Below, piece by piece: positions 48,501 through 57,445 of a stretch of 64,000 bases of DNA (position 1 is the stretch's first letter; every line of letters starts with the position of its first letter). Made by a program: the position numbers and the translations under genes. The stretch spans positions 28,272,001 to 28,336,000 of the forward strand of contig NC_135365.1 in assembly GCF_051622035.1 (NCBI RefSeq), given 5' to 3'. A model generated the notes under the pieces. That model was not told the DNA's origin, made no database searches, and was given only the letters and a program-made list of their open reading frames with translations. The stretch comes from Arctopsyche grandis. Lineage: Eukaryota > Arthropoda > Insecta > Trichoptera > Hydropsychidae.

Positions 48501-50576
48501 CTTGTACGTTCAAATCAAAAACGTTTCTTCGCCGCACATCAACAAGGCGGTCGGCGTTATTTCGCACCTGACGGAAGGCTACGGCTTCAATCCGACGTCC
48601 ATACCGCAGTATTCTTTCCTCTGTACGACCTTCGAATCGTACAGCAACTATAGCTCAAAGTTGGAGTTGAAATACGACGTGGACATAGACGTCTTCAGCG
48701 TCATGAACGCCATCACGATGACGGGATTCGTTCTGCAAGTGTTGACGCACATCTTCGACATGAACTTGAGCCTGCAGCACATCGTCAACGATGCACTCTG
48801 GGGATTCGCTATTTACATTTCGAAAAGTGGCATCGCATACTTATACGCTCTACAGGTATGTTCTGCTTTGAAACAATGTTGCTATAACCGTAACCATTGA
48901 GATAATAACATTAACCCTTCTCGATGCCAAGACTTTTTTAAAATTAATGATACACGTACATACATACTACCTTTTCCTGAAAATGCGACCTACAACGAAA
49001 ATAAGCCCTACCATAATTTTTAACCATTTGCCCGCGGCAATAAATATAGCGAACAAGGCCTGTACGCGGCACCTTTTTTACGAATTAACCTCTCGGTGCT
49101 AAACATAAACGCAACCACCGAGCCATTCTGCTGACTGGTATGTATAACGCTTCTAATTTCGTAAGGTATGTAAATAAAAGCACATGTACAAAGTGCACCG
49201 TTCGTGAATTAATCTACCGTGTGTACCTCCTTATAAAGGAAAAGTTGCACACCATAGCTTCCCCGATCCATTTATGTCTAAGCATGTAAAGTTCTACCGT
49301 AGTGAGTGGCATGCACTCGCCAGGGTTTGAGAACTCCAGCGTATCCTTTATTCGGGTACTTTCTGAGTCACGTTAGCCTAATCCAGGGTCTCTATTGTTC
49401 ACCCACGAATGCACTTAAACAGTGGATACTCTCATGTTACAATATTCATAAATATATGTAGACGTCAACGGACTGTATATTTCCAAATGGTTATTTTTTT
49501 ATATTTAAAAATAATTACCAAGTTTATGGAATCATTGACTGAATTGGCATCTAAAGGGTTAATAATAAGCGATTGTATTTGTAATTATGAATATTTTTTT
49601 ATTGCAGATGTTGCTTGCGGTTGTCTTGTTTTTAAATTGTGATTTCGGCAAAGGAAAGAAAAACAAGAGTCCAAAAAACTCTAAGAATAAATTGAAACAC
49701 TTATCCAACAATAGAATATCAAACGGCAGCAGCGACGATGACATTTTCGAGGACGACTCTGACTCTGACTCGTGCTCGAGCATCGGCTCTGCACGGGAGC
49801 AGAACTACTTCAGCCAAACCAACTTCAAGTCGTCCCCCAGTTCGCTGTTCTCTTTCGACAACGGCAAGGAGAACACTCGGAGTCCATTTTCGAAAAATTG
49901 CCAATTCAACATGACCAAAGACTTTTTGAACAAATCGTACAACTTTTCGGAAATGAGCAACCGAAACGAATTCGAATTGGATAAGAGCATAGGCAGTTTG
50001 AGCATCGGACGGCAGAACAAAAACGGCAACAACGATCCGTTTTTCATGACTCGGCAATACAATTGCACCAGTCCGAACATATTCATGCTTTCTCCCACTC
50101 AATTTCCCAAACCGATCCTATCGCCGAGCAGGCTCACTCACGGCACACAGCAGTCTTGGGTCGCCGGAGGCTACTGGGGTGCCGACAGCTCCCAGCTGCT
50201 TAATAACATGCACGAAACCAGGAGCTCGTCCAGTCAGAGCTCCGGCTTCGAATCACTTACGTCGAGCATGTACCGTAGAAATGTCAACTCCTTCCCGCCG
50301 TCGAGGGAAGAATCCGTCTCCAGCGAGTGCGATAAGAGAAACGAGAGCTTCAACACCAGCTCCTATCACAGTCCCAAGTCCACAGCTTCCTACTACAGCT
50401 TCATGCCGCACAAATCTCCCGTATATCCGAGCATGAAACGCAACGAGTCAATATTTATACCGAGCGTGCCTTTCGATAGCAATTACGGGTCGGCGTTTGC
50501 GAAACCCAATCCGAACAAGTCGTTCGTACCCTTAAGTGGTCCGTTTAGCAATTCAAATCACAGATCTCCTCCGTAA
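39228..50576 (+). CDS. TMEM201: TMEM201/Samp1-like inner nuclear membrane protein (5 exons, 694 aa)
   Basis: Exons: 39228-39382, 42206-42323, 47925-48121, 48210-48855, 49608-50576. All junctions are GT/AG and phases fit (2, 0, 2, 0). The product is a multi-pass protein of the inner nuclear membrane that, in other animals, links to LINC and spindle-associated structures. The order matches: an N-terminal membrane helix, then an Ima1-type zinc ribbon (VNCWFCNTNSWMPY...NCWNCKKCDQYNGF, with a later CRKCN and LCATCKRH pair), further helices in exons 4-5, then a long Ser/Asn-rich tail with FG/SP-like patches. Exon sequence is visibly richer in G+C than the introns. Polyadenylation signal AATAAA lies near 50832. 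Introns carry SINEs, a truncated LINE, an antisense full LINE and an RTE fragment. The family call rests on the zinc ribbon, which is highly characteristic. Confidence 0.88.
39693..39790 (+). mobile_element. SINE head fragment (intron 1)
   Basis: tRNA-like head: A-box region ATGACTCGGTGGTTGC and B-box region CCGACTTCGATCCTGTG, preceded by 'agccagtggt'. It ends at the start of the next repeat block. Confidence 0.7.
39791..40046 (+). repeat. SINE-containing block, copy 1 of 3
   Basis: Begins CATTTTTTATGTAGCATTCGA and includes a SINE head (GGCTCGGTGGTAGCG, GGCTTCGATCCTGTG). The copy at about 41077-41340 is almost identical, and a third partial copy starts at about 41350. A LINE separates copies 1 and 2. 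Confidence 0.8.
40047..41066 (-). mobile_element. 5'-truncated LINE in intron 1
   Basis: The minus-strand 3' end has a TTAGCT/AGCTAA hairpin (40078-40093 on the plus strand) followed by an AT-rich tail. It contains the reverse transcriptase fragment at 40150-41079. Flanked by the duplicated SINE blocks. Confidence 0.75.
40150..41079 (-). pseudogene. LINE reverse transcriptase fragment (309 codons, 5'-truncated)
   Basis: Begins mid-palm (PLLFILYINDI), with the catalytic HLFADDTLIY, then the usual WLCENKLKLNVNKTKMMWL, YLGVYIDSGL, and a C-terminal region to LCEGQYI. Open throughout, but it lacks endonuclease, fingers and the first palm motifs, so it is a dead insertion. Jockey/CR1-like. The first ten codons read into flanking sequence. 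Confidence 0.82.
41077..41340 (+). repeat. SINE-containing block, copy 2
   Basis: Near-identical to 39791-40046, ending at AACATATTA just before AAAACACTCATGCTCATT, the same 14-bp junction that ends the LINE at 41066. Copies 2 and 3 are therefore in direct tandem. Confidence 0.8.
41350..41690 (+). mobile_element. SINE, best full copy in intron 1 (block copy 3)
   Basis: After the shared block it carries CAGCAGTATGGCTCGGTGG, the B-box GGCTTCGATCCCATG, then CTGCTGGTCAGATTTGG and the body GACTCCAAGTCGATGG..TTTCCTATGA with 'gatttatctgatttcattg', ending near GAAACGGTTCC. Confidence 0.75.
42206..42323 (+). CDS. TMEM201: TMEM201-like exon 2 (Ima1 zinc ribbon)
   Basis: Acceptor TTCCAG|A, donor GCG|GTTTGT. 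Encodes KRFPVRVNCWFCNTNSWMPY and NCWNCKKCDQYNGFSA: four CxxC cysteines spaced as in the Ima1_N domain, the strongest identification in the gene. Confidence 0.9.
42729..45434 (-). CDS. LINE ORF2: endonuclease-reverse transcriptase (901 aa)
   Basis: Nicks the target and reverse-transcribes the LINE RNA. The N-terminal APE-type endonuclease shows NILAWNARGL, VLISETFL, GGGVAIFIKS, VVAGDFNAKHPLW and SSDHLPIIFSI (catalytic Asn/Glu/Asp/His positions present). Reverse transcriptase: KAPGRDSIDN, YRPISLLCTLSKILEKI, GFRTGHSTTQQL, CLDIEKAFDTVWHDGL, GVPQGSLLGPLLF, and IALYADDTACF (active-site YADD). The C-terminal thumb and connection region is complete to a stop. No frameshift or stop interrupts. The start overlaps the end of ORF1 by 29 nt, so it is probably translated by reinitiation or coupling. 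Confidence 0.92.
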   Translation of the reverse strand: MSNISMSLINGRRLNILAWNARGLKNKIDELESAIGEYCVDIVLISETFLKPHIRINLPNFNCYREDREQHGGGVAIFIKSSIKHCRVITPPLKNLELTAIELTINNTLHIVASAYNPPQKRLLASDLNKIFNIGSSVVVAGDFNAKHPLWSCVNTDQQGTTLFKYIQLTDTILLHPDTYTHYPTNNSQPSTLDLVLVKNCPKISTPNALQTLSSDHLPIIFSIDGKPEEIIKHSWDYGRANWREFKSYINDQTILTSTTLTNKTEIDSSIIHLTESITRSKHLHIPKTQYIEHKLEITDFVANLIKSKNKLRKIWQTSKNPALKTLINKLTYQIKIRIKEIKNEAWSKKLEKLSSVDGSLWKLAKAIRRTKNSIPPLDDAGISVTRDCDKAELLSKSFQKHHTLTQHYNHIPTHNKVNRSIKIITKTPTNSTKNIKLVHPCEIQNIIRNLKNKKAPGRDSIDNITIKQLPFKALVSLSKIFNACLLTGYFPEYWKTANVIPILKPDKSSKNPANYRPISLLCTLSKILEKIIYTRLLKVVNKKLINEQFGFRTGHSTTQQLTRLTEHVTKNFNMKRSTGMVCLDIEKAFDTVWHDGLIHKLLINKIPNYLILIIKSYLTRRKLVVSVNNELSSPKIIAAGVPQGSLLGPLLFSIYINDIPIPKNCHIALYADDTACFTSSKKPDTILKNLEFAIKTMTEHFTKWKIQINQTKTDAIFFSVRKHKPSSDLKIPSGESLKWQSVIKYLGVTFDKRMRWAPHIEAAKCKAMRGISSIYPIFNRHSSLSTLNKIKLYRALILPLLTYASPVWNNASNTNLSKLQVIQNKSLKIIYNTPIYTNLKKLHAIYNIPFVTDITNKLTSRFYERITNNHTNTLVKSLGDYNKMSIPFRYKHRLPKHNLL
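45406..46614 (-). CDS. LINE ORF1: gag-like RNA-binding protein with CCHC knuckles (402 aa)
   Basis: I choose the MRGSNLKKRIKK methionine. The open frame reaches back to 46824, but that would begin outside the insertion, beyond the target duplication. Three zinc knuckles appear in a row: CFRCQEYGHAAKNC, CVKCAGTHLTAQC and CSGCSGSHPANFKDC. Upstream is the PRE_C2HC-like region (VRGLPKLPEADIKDDIIRQG, YICYTKVSVV). The C-terminus is Pro-rich then helical. It packages LINE RNA, and the reading frame is intact. Confidence 0.9.
   Translation of the reverse strand: MRGSNLKKRIKKTLITTTEAPQPGCSQTAQMETEWQFPKHTAKNVKDVAPEFKIQEKNKFEGLLEVSDVPRSGGRIPPIIMTATGTHGSMIESIKKFIKDFTMTYIGQNNVKIQCKSLEDFKKLRDGLTPDRQFHTFSRKEEKEIKSVVRGLPKLPEADIKDDIIRQGFPVTKVIQMKTKEPRSNATELYLVFFEPSVSAKKIKEIRYICYTKVSVVKYTSKSQNITQCFRCQEYGHAAKNCNRQAKCVKCAGTHLTAQCNQGIVTPAVCSGCSGSHPANFKDCPKRQSYLKMLESRKNRASIVKANPWKLPVVQPQNIPVVNDHNFPKLPTIKTPSPNIPNIPKKPHQPTNPNIQPTTDLTSMASMTKMLKILQEIRAKASGCTDKLELALMLVEYLDVFD
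47374..47800 (-). pseudogene. RTE-type LINE reverse transcriptase 3' fragment (intron 2)
   Basis: The minus strand reads LNAKLLHKVQCTQRRMERCM, then, in a second frame, MKWQWAAMWLEEWTKEVLEW, GRLQRRWVDKLRKMSG and EAFIQQWMVSG. This is the characteristic C-terminus of RTE-like ORF2 (craniofacial-development-protein-2-like annotations). At least one frameshift near 47590; truncated at 5'. Confidence 0.8.
47925..48121 (+). CDS. TMEM201: TMEM201-like exon 3
   Basis: Acceptor TTTTCAG|GAC, donor CAA|GTAAGA. Reads DGNYNVVLDTRTANSKNY, GLCRKCNINQQLKIRQLSGF and MNEKNFNAEVDTF, joining the zinc ribbon (YNGFSA|DGNYN) in phase 0. CRKCN contributes a third cysteine pair. Confidence 0.85.
48210..48855 (+). CDS. 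TMEM201: TMEM201-like exon 4 (cysteine pair and membrane helices)
   Basis: Acceptor GTTTTCAG|A, donor CAG|GTATGT. Starts SHLEKIYSLCATCKRHVKQK. It carries a helix at IVIVTFLVFVVYNIVINLDL and further hydrophobic segments at AITMTGFVLQVLTHIF and ALWGFAIYISKSGIAYLYAL. Confidence 0.88.
49084..49143 (-). mobile_element. SINE head fragment (intron 4)
   Basis: Inverse of the SINE head: ACCTCTCGGTGCTAAACATAA and CAACCACCGAGCCATTCTGC. Only about 60 bp remain. Confidence 0.65.
49608..50576 (+). CDS. TMEM201: TMEM201-like exon 5 (last helix and Ser-rich tail)
   Basis: Acceptor TTGCAG|ATG, stop TAA. MLLAVVLFLNCDF finishes the last helix, followed by a basic KGKKNKSPKNSKNKLK patch, an acidic DDDIFEDDSDSDS run, and a long Ser/Asn/Pro tail (SSSSQSSGFESLTSSMYRR, SPKSTASYYSFMPHKSP) suited to phosphorylation. 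Single long terminal exon. Confidence 0.88.
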   Translation: MLLAVVLFLNCDFGKGKKNKSPKNSKNKLKHLSNNRISNGSSDDDIFEDDSDSDSCSSIGSAREQNYFSQTNFKSSPSSLFSFDNGKENTRSPFSKNCQFNMTKDFLNKSYNFSEMSNRNEFELDKSIGSLSIGRQNKNGNNDPFFMTRQYNCTSPNIFMLSPTQFPKPILSPSRLTHGTQQSWVAGGYWGADSSQLLNNMHETRSSSSQSSGFESLTSSMYRRNVNSFPPSREESVSSECDKRNESFNTSSYHSPKSTASYYSFMPHKSPVYPSMKRNESIFIPSVPFDSNYGSAFAKPNPNKSFVPLSGPFSNSNHRSPP

Positions 50577-50918
50577 AAACATGCAATGAATATCATTAGC
50601 TATAAAATCCAGTTATTTATTTGTTTAAATTTAATACTAGTCTCCTATTTACTAATTTTTAAGTAAAAATTCGAATTTTTTGTATTCTGCGTTCGGTTTA
50701 ATATGCACAAAGGTTGCATATAATGTTAATAGTAACACTTTCAATCGTGTACATATATTTTTAAGTTATTTTAAGCAAGATTTCATGATAAACTGACTGT
50801 TATAATACGTTTACTGCCAATATTTTCTGATAATAAAAAGAAAAGCCTATTTTTGTTTGTATTATTTATTTTCAAACGTCCTTATGTTTGTTTTTTTTTT
50901 TATAAATATATATATATA

Positions 50919-51062
50919 TTAATTAGTTTCGATTGCTCCGTATTTACTCTTCAAGGCGACCACAATCGGAGACAACATGTCGTCCAAGTGAGCAGATTTT
51001 GAAGACAACTGTTGAAGATTTTCTTCCAATGTGTGCACTTTATCATTGATGATCTTCATCCT
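50919..51062 (-). CDS. Terminal exon of an unidentified coiled-coil protein
   Basis: The minus strand has an acceptor GCATTTTAG|AGG at 51062/51063, then 47 codons (RMKIINDKVHTLEENLQQ, LSSKSAHLDDMLSPIVVALK, SKYGAIETN) and stop TAA at 50919-50921. TTTATT near 50866 reads as a minus-strand AATAAA. The heptad-like leucines suggest a short coiled coil. It lies tail-to-tail with the TMEM201-like gene (343 bp between stops). Upstream exons should lie to the right on the minus strand, but I could not find them. Family unknown. Confidence 0.55.
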   Translation of the reverse strand, partial: RMKIINDKVHTLEENLQQLSSKSAHLDDMLSPIVVALKSKYGAIETN

Positions 51063-51132
51063 CTAAAATGCAAATTTCAATTAAATTCAACCTACTATTG
51101 TACATATAATCTGCTTGAATTGTGCTAACTTA

Positions 51133-51400
51133 GGGCGAAAACACACTGAGTGGTACGTGTTTTTTTTAAAGATACAAAAATAAAACGAAAACACCCCTAG
51201 CATAAAATATACACAGTCCCAAAAATCACCCCCTGGAGTGTTTTCAGTGATATTTAATCCTTGCTTGACAGTGATCAACAGCGGTGAATCTCATATTTAC
51301 ACATGCTAACTCCCAAACATATGCATTCTGCACGTGCAACTACACCCGAATTCGGTTTCAAAGACCTGACGTCCCATAACACTCTAGTGTGTTTTCGCCC
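51133..51400. mobile_element. Harbinger-like MITE, copy 2 (268 bp, TTA duplication)
   Basis: Perfect TTA flanks (51130-51132, 51401-51403). Ends are GGGCGAAAACACACTGAGTG and inverse ...GTGTGTTTTCGCCC. It lies inside, or just upstream of, the minus-strand coiled-coil gene, probably in its last intron. Confidence 0.85.
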
Positions 51401-51747
51401 TTAGACAGTGAAATTAAATAACCGAATCAGAATTCATTAAAATAAAAAAAACGATTAATAAATCATACAAAATGTAAGAAAAAAATGCAAATACGCCTTT
51501 TAAATTTACAAATTAAAACTTTGTGGCTTTGTTGTACGTTTAATCATAAATAATTTAAAGTGTGGTTTTTAACCACAAGTCTTGTGGTATTAACATATAT
51601 GCTATACATATATAAAATTTAGTTTTAATTAAGTACACTATCCTAAATAATGAAAAAAGTAGAGCTTGCGGTGGACTATCAAGGCCAATAAACACATGTA
51701 TATATTATATTAAGATGACCATTTTTTCCAAAAACATATTTCAAAAG

Positions 51748-52559
51748 GACAAACTTGGGAAATAGTTAACAAACTTGCAAATGAATATATTAATACTTTA
51801 AAATCATGGTTTGATAATAACCTACTCACACTTAATGCAAAAAAAACAACATATATATTATTCTCATTACAAAAAATACCTATAGAAAAAGTTTATATTA
51901 TAATCCATGATGAAAAATGTGACTATGTAAACTGTAAACTACATGATCCTGTTTGTACTGTAATCAACTCTTCTTCTGAAATTAAATATTTCGGTGTTAT
52001 CATTGATCAAAACATGAAATGGATAAAGCCATATTACAGAGCTAGTAAAGAGAATAAGGAAATGTATATATATATATTTGTTAGGTTAAGAAATATTTTA
52101 AATGTGAAAATAATAAAAAATGTGTATTATGCCCTTGTCCACTCTCTGCTTATCTATGGAATTATAGGCTGGGGAGGATCCTACAAAAGCAATCTAAATT
52201 CAGTAAAAGTTTCGCAAAAAATTATTATAAAAGTAATACTTAAAAAAAACTCTACTTTCTCGACAAAATCGCTTCTTAAACTATTTCCAGCACCAAATAT
52301 CGATGACATATTTAAGCAAGCTTCCATTATAAAAATGTGTAAAGAAAAAAATAACAAAGAATATCAAGAATTTTATAAACTAATGAGATATGGAAACCAA
52401 TTTATCACACCAAATTTTAAAACAACACAAATGCAAAACCATTATATTTTCCAAGCCATAAATAACTATAATAATCTCCCTTCTGAATTGCGCTGTATTG
52501 TTAACCAAACAGAACAAGTAAAAAAAATTAAACACTTCTTCAAAAAAAACTTGCACTGA
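51748..52559 (+). pseudogene. LINE reverse transcriptase C-terminal fragment
   Basis: Opens at WEIVNKLANEYINTLKSWFD, then NNLLTLNAKKTTYILFS, IKYFGVIIDQNMKW, RLRNILNVKIIKNVYYALVH and a C-terminal FQAINNYNNLPSELR ending at a stop. The frame is continuous except that it starts after the YADD box, so it is inactive. CR1/jockey-like. Confidence 0.78.
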
Positions 52560-52745
52560 AAAATTTTAATGTAATTTTTATATAAAAAATATTATAATAG
52601 ATTTTAAGAATTTATAATAGAATCGTAGCTCCCTTATCAGGCACAAGAGCTACTCTTATCTGATAAGGAATACATGTCCAACTTTGAAATAAACATTATA
52701 TACTGTAAATATATGTATATGAAGAAATAAAAAAAGATTAAAGCA
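51748..52745 (+). mobile_element. 5'-truncated LINE with 3' hairpin
   Basis: Carries the reverse transcriptase C-terminal half, then a 3' UTR with a perfect stem CCTTATCAG (52632-52640) / CTGATAAGG (52660-52668) and an AT-rich tail ending AAATAAAAAAAGATT. The palm is missing. Confidence 0.78.
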
Positions 52746-54270
52746 TCATGGACGCATATCTATGAAAAAATGAATTCATTCTCTTGAATGCTCTTATAAA
52801 ATTTTACACAACGTTTAAAGTTTTCAACATTCTTTTTCGTTTTATCACTGGAATATATTATATATTGTTCATCAAAGTAAAAAATCCTTGGGCTGGTGCA
52901 TTTGTTTAATTAACATTTGACATTTGACTAATTTGCCAATATTTTAGTAAGAGACTTCTTTGTATATTTATCAATGTATTAGATAAAAAATTCTATTACA
53001 CAAAGAAGTGTACTGATTTTATCTCACGACTTATAGCAGTACAGATACCCAAAAAACCAGTACTGTCCTGGTAAAATCAGTACGAATGGTCACCTTATAT
53101 ATTATATAAAGAAGATATGGAAGCGTGACCAAAGATGACTGCTCCATTGTTGGATGTACGAGATGAAAGGTTATTACTGAAAAATATGTGTAGGATTTAT
53201 CATTATGGGTTAATTTTAGTGAAAATGTGTTCTAGTCATACTAGAGATAGACAGTAGTTCTAGAATCTAGATAACACGAAGCTATAAACCTCGATGACTT
53301 CCGTGTATAGATGAGAGGTCTTATCATCATGTTCGTGAGCCGTCACTGAAGCGCTGGCTAGTGAGCTCATCTCAGGATTTACTTGCGATCCAGACGTCAA
53401 AACGCGAGATTTAAACGATCGTTATTTGTAGTTGGTATGACTATGTTTAGCTGTCAAACGGTATAGTCATACCAACTGCTCGTATCACACATATGTATAT
53501 CAATTGGAATAAATAGGGGGAATTATGGTTGTTGACCAGGATATATAAAACGGACTATTTCGCACATTAAGATCGCACATACAACAATTATTGCCATGAA
53601 AAACGCGTATATGGAATATCTGGCGCTCGAGTTCTCGTTAGTACAATATTTCGCGTGGGTTCCTTTCGATTCATGGAATTTTCAGGTGCCATATCTTCCA
53701 TCATCGAGATTTTACTTATTTTATTTAAATTGGCACACATACAGAATAATATATAAACAAGAAAGCAGTATAGTGAGACAAAAAAAATAATAAATACAAA
53801 TAAAAATATAATATTCCATGCATAGATCTAGAATATACTAGATCCGCCCTCACGTGTTATACTTGCCTCCCTTTTGGCGCATGCAAAATACATGGCGTAT
53901 GCACAGTTCCTCTTAGTAGTTAGGTAGGTACCGCTGCGTCGTAGGAAAAAAAACCCAACTTCCCCGGTAGTTAAAGCCCCTCAGTTAGTGAAGACAAGAT
54001 CTCCGACCAAAATAACACGTCTGAGCCCATCTAGTGTATTATACATCAATGATTCCATGTACATACAGTGAGCACCACATGGTAATATAAGAAAACAAAA
54101 AAGAAAAATTATAAAAACATATCAAAATTGAAAAAAAAACAATGAATAACAATGAAGGTGAAGAAGCAAATCAACCACAGATTAGTTTCTTCACCCTAGC
54201 CCTAAAAATACTGAAAGATCAGGACAATCATCTTTTAGTGAAGTGTGCGGAATAATTACTGATCCCCAGG
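52746..54270. other. AT-rich DNA with no supported gene
   Basis: One short palindrome at about 53430-53482 (AGTTGGTATGACTA... / TAGTCATACCAACT). The 64-codon frame at 53596-53790 has no recognised composition or splice context. Confidence 0.45.
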
Positions 54271-54370
54271 ATACATTTATTTATTTATTTTTATTTTACA
54301 TACATATATACAAATATGCCAGGAAGGCTTAACAGGTAAACCCCAAATGCGCCTTCCTGTGCCACATAAT
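54271..54370 (-). mobile_element. LINE 3' end with CAGGAAGGC hairpin
   Basis: On the minus strand a stem CAGGAAGGC (from 54359) / GCCTTCCTG (to 54320), then an AT-rich stretch and AAATAAAAATAAATAAATAAA. Same architecture as the other LINE 3' ends in the window. Confidence 0.6.
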
Positions 54371-54574
54371 TATTACATATGTAGATACATGTAAATCTAA
54401 ACAATATCTGACATCTATGGTCAGATATTACAAGCATCGTATTAATACGATAAATAACGATGAATAACTTTCATGTAACAATACGAATTTTATATTCGAT
54501 AAACAACCACAGAGACATCTATGGTGAGCAATATGGCGAAACCTAAGATATAACAATAACTAAAGGTTCGCAAC

Positions 54575-54776
54575 ATAAAATTGGGAAGGAAACGCCAATT
54601 TTACAGGAATCGTTTCAATGAAAATCAGAAAAATTGGCAAATTCTGATAAGGAACGATCGACCTCGACAAACCAAGGTCTGGCCAACAGCGAGACTTAGC
54701 GGGAATCGAACTCGTAACATCAAGTACGAAATAATTCAACATTCACCACTAGACCACGCTACTGGTTACATACATT
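54575..54776 (-). mobile_element. SINE, minus strand
   Basis: Reverse complement of the tRNA-SINE: body GGAACGATCGACCTCGACAA, inverse B-box GCGGGAATCGAACTCG, and inverse A-box ACTAGACCACGCTACTGG. Confidence 0.75.
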
Positions 54777-55091
54777 GGCCAATCGATTTAACGAAATGAG
54801 CTTGCACCAAAATAATATATTGCTATTATATGTACTATATGGGTGTACAGTCATTGGCTATTTTGATTAAAATTATACAATTGACTGAATAAATTCAATT
54901 TGAACAGTGACTCCTAATCGGAAAATATATTAATAATTGCAGAAAAACAATGCGATTATCATTTTTGGCCTTTCCGCGTACCAGTCATTGATTACTTTTT
55001 GCCAAACGTTACATGCGATTGTTTTTTTATATACACACAAATATTCATTCAGGAAAAAATTGAAATAAAATGGAAGAAGAAATAATGAATA
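54777..55091. other. AT-rich spacer
   Basis: Nothing recognised. Confidence 0.4.
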
Positions 55092-55095
55092 GTAC

Positions 55096-55542
55096 TGTTA
55101 CGTATACTAAAAAGAGCCGCCGAGTAATTGCGATCGGATTAGGCCGGGTAGCGTCCTGAGAGACCGTGTGACCGGTGTAAGTGGTTTTAAGGATTAGCGA
55201 CAAGCTAAGTGCATGAAAGCTAAACAATGATTGCACTTACTTCCAGGATTATATCTGGACTCTAAGTGCATTTAGGCTAAACAATGACCGTTATTAGGCT
55301 TTTCTCAGAATCGGTACGGGGAGACCCAATGTCGTGGAAATACATATCCGAATTCGTGACTATACAACAGGTAAACAGATTAGACGTACTGAGAGATCGA
55401 CCCTTTATAAGGCGGTACGTAGGCGATATCATGTCATTCTGGACTGAGCACTGACAGTGCGTGTATCTCCTTAATCATCAATAAATGCTGTGACACGACT
55501 GTTGGCCTTTTACTTGGATCCTCCACCCACCCCTACGCAACA
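55096..55542 (+). mobile_element. Solo LTR, 447 bp
   Basis: GTAC on both sides (55092-55095, 55543-55546). Ends TGTTACGTATAC and CCCCTACGCAACA. Contains a CTTTATAAGG core at about 55403 (TATA-like) and AATAAA at about 55480 (ATCAATAAATGC), giving U3-R-U5 order. Same family as 24602-24753 on the other strand. Confidence 0.88.
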
Positions 55543-55546
55543 GTAC

Positions 55547-57445
55547 CATGTTTTCTGAAGAATTAATTCAAATGCAAATTAATAGGATTTTGACAAAATA
55601 TTGCCTTAAATACATACAAATTTTTCGAACATCAAATTTTGTACGTATTTTATGCTTTTGTACATTTAATTTTAAAAAATCAAAAAAACATAAACACAAA
55701 ATTAATAAAAAAAATTACAATAAACAATATTTTAAAGATGTGAAATATAGAAGAGCCTTGTAATCATTGAAATAGTAAAGTGTAGTGAATCATTGTTAAA
55801 TTTATACGAAGATCAAAATATGGACACATTATCTGTACAAGATGAAGCCTCCGGTATATTGAATCAAATTTCATATTCTCTTGTTATCTTGTTTGAAAAC
55901 TTGGATCAAATAAAATAAAGACATTATTGACGTCAAAAAAAATAACAATTTTCAATTGAAAAATTGTCGTCTCACTTTTTTCGGCACAATTTCGTATGAG
56001 TTCTTTTTAGCGTATTATATTACACATCTCATGTTTAAAAGATATCATAGCCAATCCACTGAATCAATATTGAGTCATTGTGGATCTTAAATATTTTTTT
56101 TATAGATTTTTATTTGTTTACATTAATTTTATTTTTTCTTTACGCCAATTTTTGCCGCCCCTATGCAAATGCCCTGTTTCCCCCCCCCCCCTAGATCTGG
56201 ATCTTCCTCGGATACCTGTGACGTTTTGTGTTTTCTATAAGATCCATTGCAATAAGTAAGTACCCACATCATTCCTAAAAAAAGAGTTTTGTAAATAAAA
56301 TTCATTTCTCTCTTTTTTTATTAATTTTTCAGTGCCCCTCTACAGGTCTGTTCTCATAATGCGTTTTTTTATTACAAGGATTTTTAAAAAATGGGAATTT
56401 TGAACGAACGGGAAAAACCGGGAACTTTGGGACAAAACGACAACATAAAACTGTATTTTTTTTAATTGAGAATGGCCAAAATAATACCACATATTTTGGT
56501 ACATAGGTAATAATCAAATAAATGTCACATTAATTTAAACATGCATTTTTATTTTAACAAGAGTTGTTTTCTAGATATTTAGCGCACGTCGATATATTGT
56601 CATTTTTGTAGCAGTTGGATAGTTATATTTCGTATCATAATATCTATCTATACATACATACAGCTACAAACTTTTTTCTTGTTCCGAATTCTTTTAAAGT
56701 TATTCCAAACTGTTGATTTTGGTTGTACCATTTTCTAATGGGATGACAATATGAATGAATAATAGAATTATGTTTTTGAAAGAATGAAACCAAATGATAT
56801 TGAAAAGAATTCATTACCTTGGATGAAAAAATAAACTTTTTATATCCGAGATTCCGTATTCCGAGACCATCGTAGTTGCCACTTGCAAGCCGCTTATTTC
56901 GAACAAGCGATAATAACTAATAGGGTATTTACGTGAAGCATCCGACTCAAACACAAACCGGACATTTGCAATACTGCCACTACATGAAAACGTTTAGATT
57001 CATTCAAGTATTACATGTGTCAATGGCATTGACACAATGCGACTATCTAAAAAAAAGTTTTTTAAAAACATACCTCTTCTATGTATAATTTGTATATAAA
57101 ATTATTATTTTAAATAAAAATACCAATAATTTTATTTAACTACTGCCATCTATGTATAAAACTAATGACTACAAGACGTCACCGAGATTAAAAATTTTCG
57201 ATCTTGAAACGCTTCTTAAACGATATTTTATCTCTATCGTAATGGTGGAGGATCCATTTACTTATATTGATGACCAAAATAAGCAATATTGCAAAGTATG
57301 AAAACGATCTGATAAGAGGCAAACTTTTTCCTGAATTGTAATCGTAAGTGAATCGTAAAGGAGGTATGTAAAAATGTGTCGATTTGAATATCTGACTTTT
57401 TTTTTCAATTTCCCAAAATTTCTGTCACTTCAATAATCATCCATA
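55547..57445. other. AT-rich intergenic DNA
   Basis: A poly-C run at about 56180 and low-complexity AT are visible. No exon, RNA gene or complete transposon recognised. Confidence 0.45.

Noticed and set aside
53596-53790. 64-codon plus-strand ORF
   Set aside because: No recognised motif, no splice or codon-bias support, AT-rich context.
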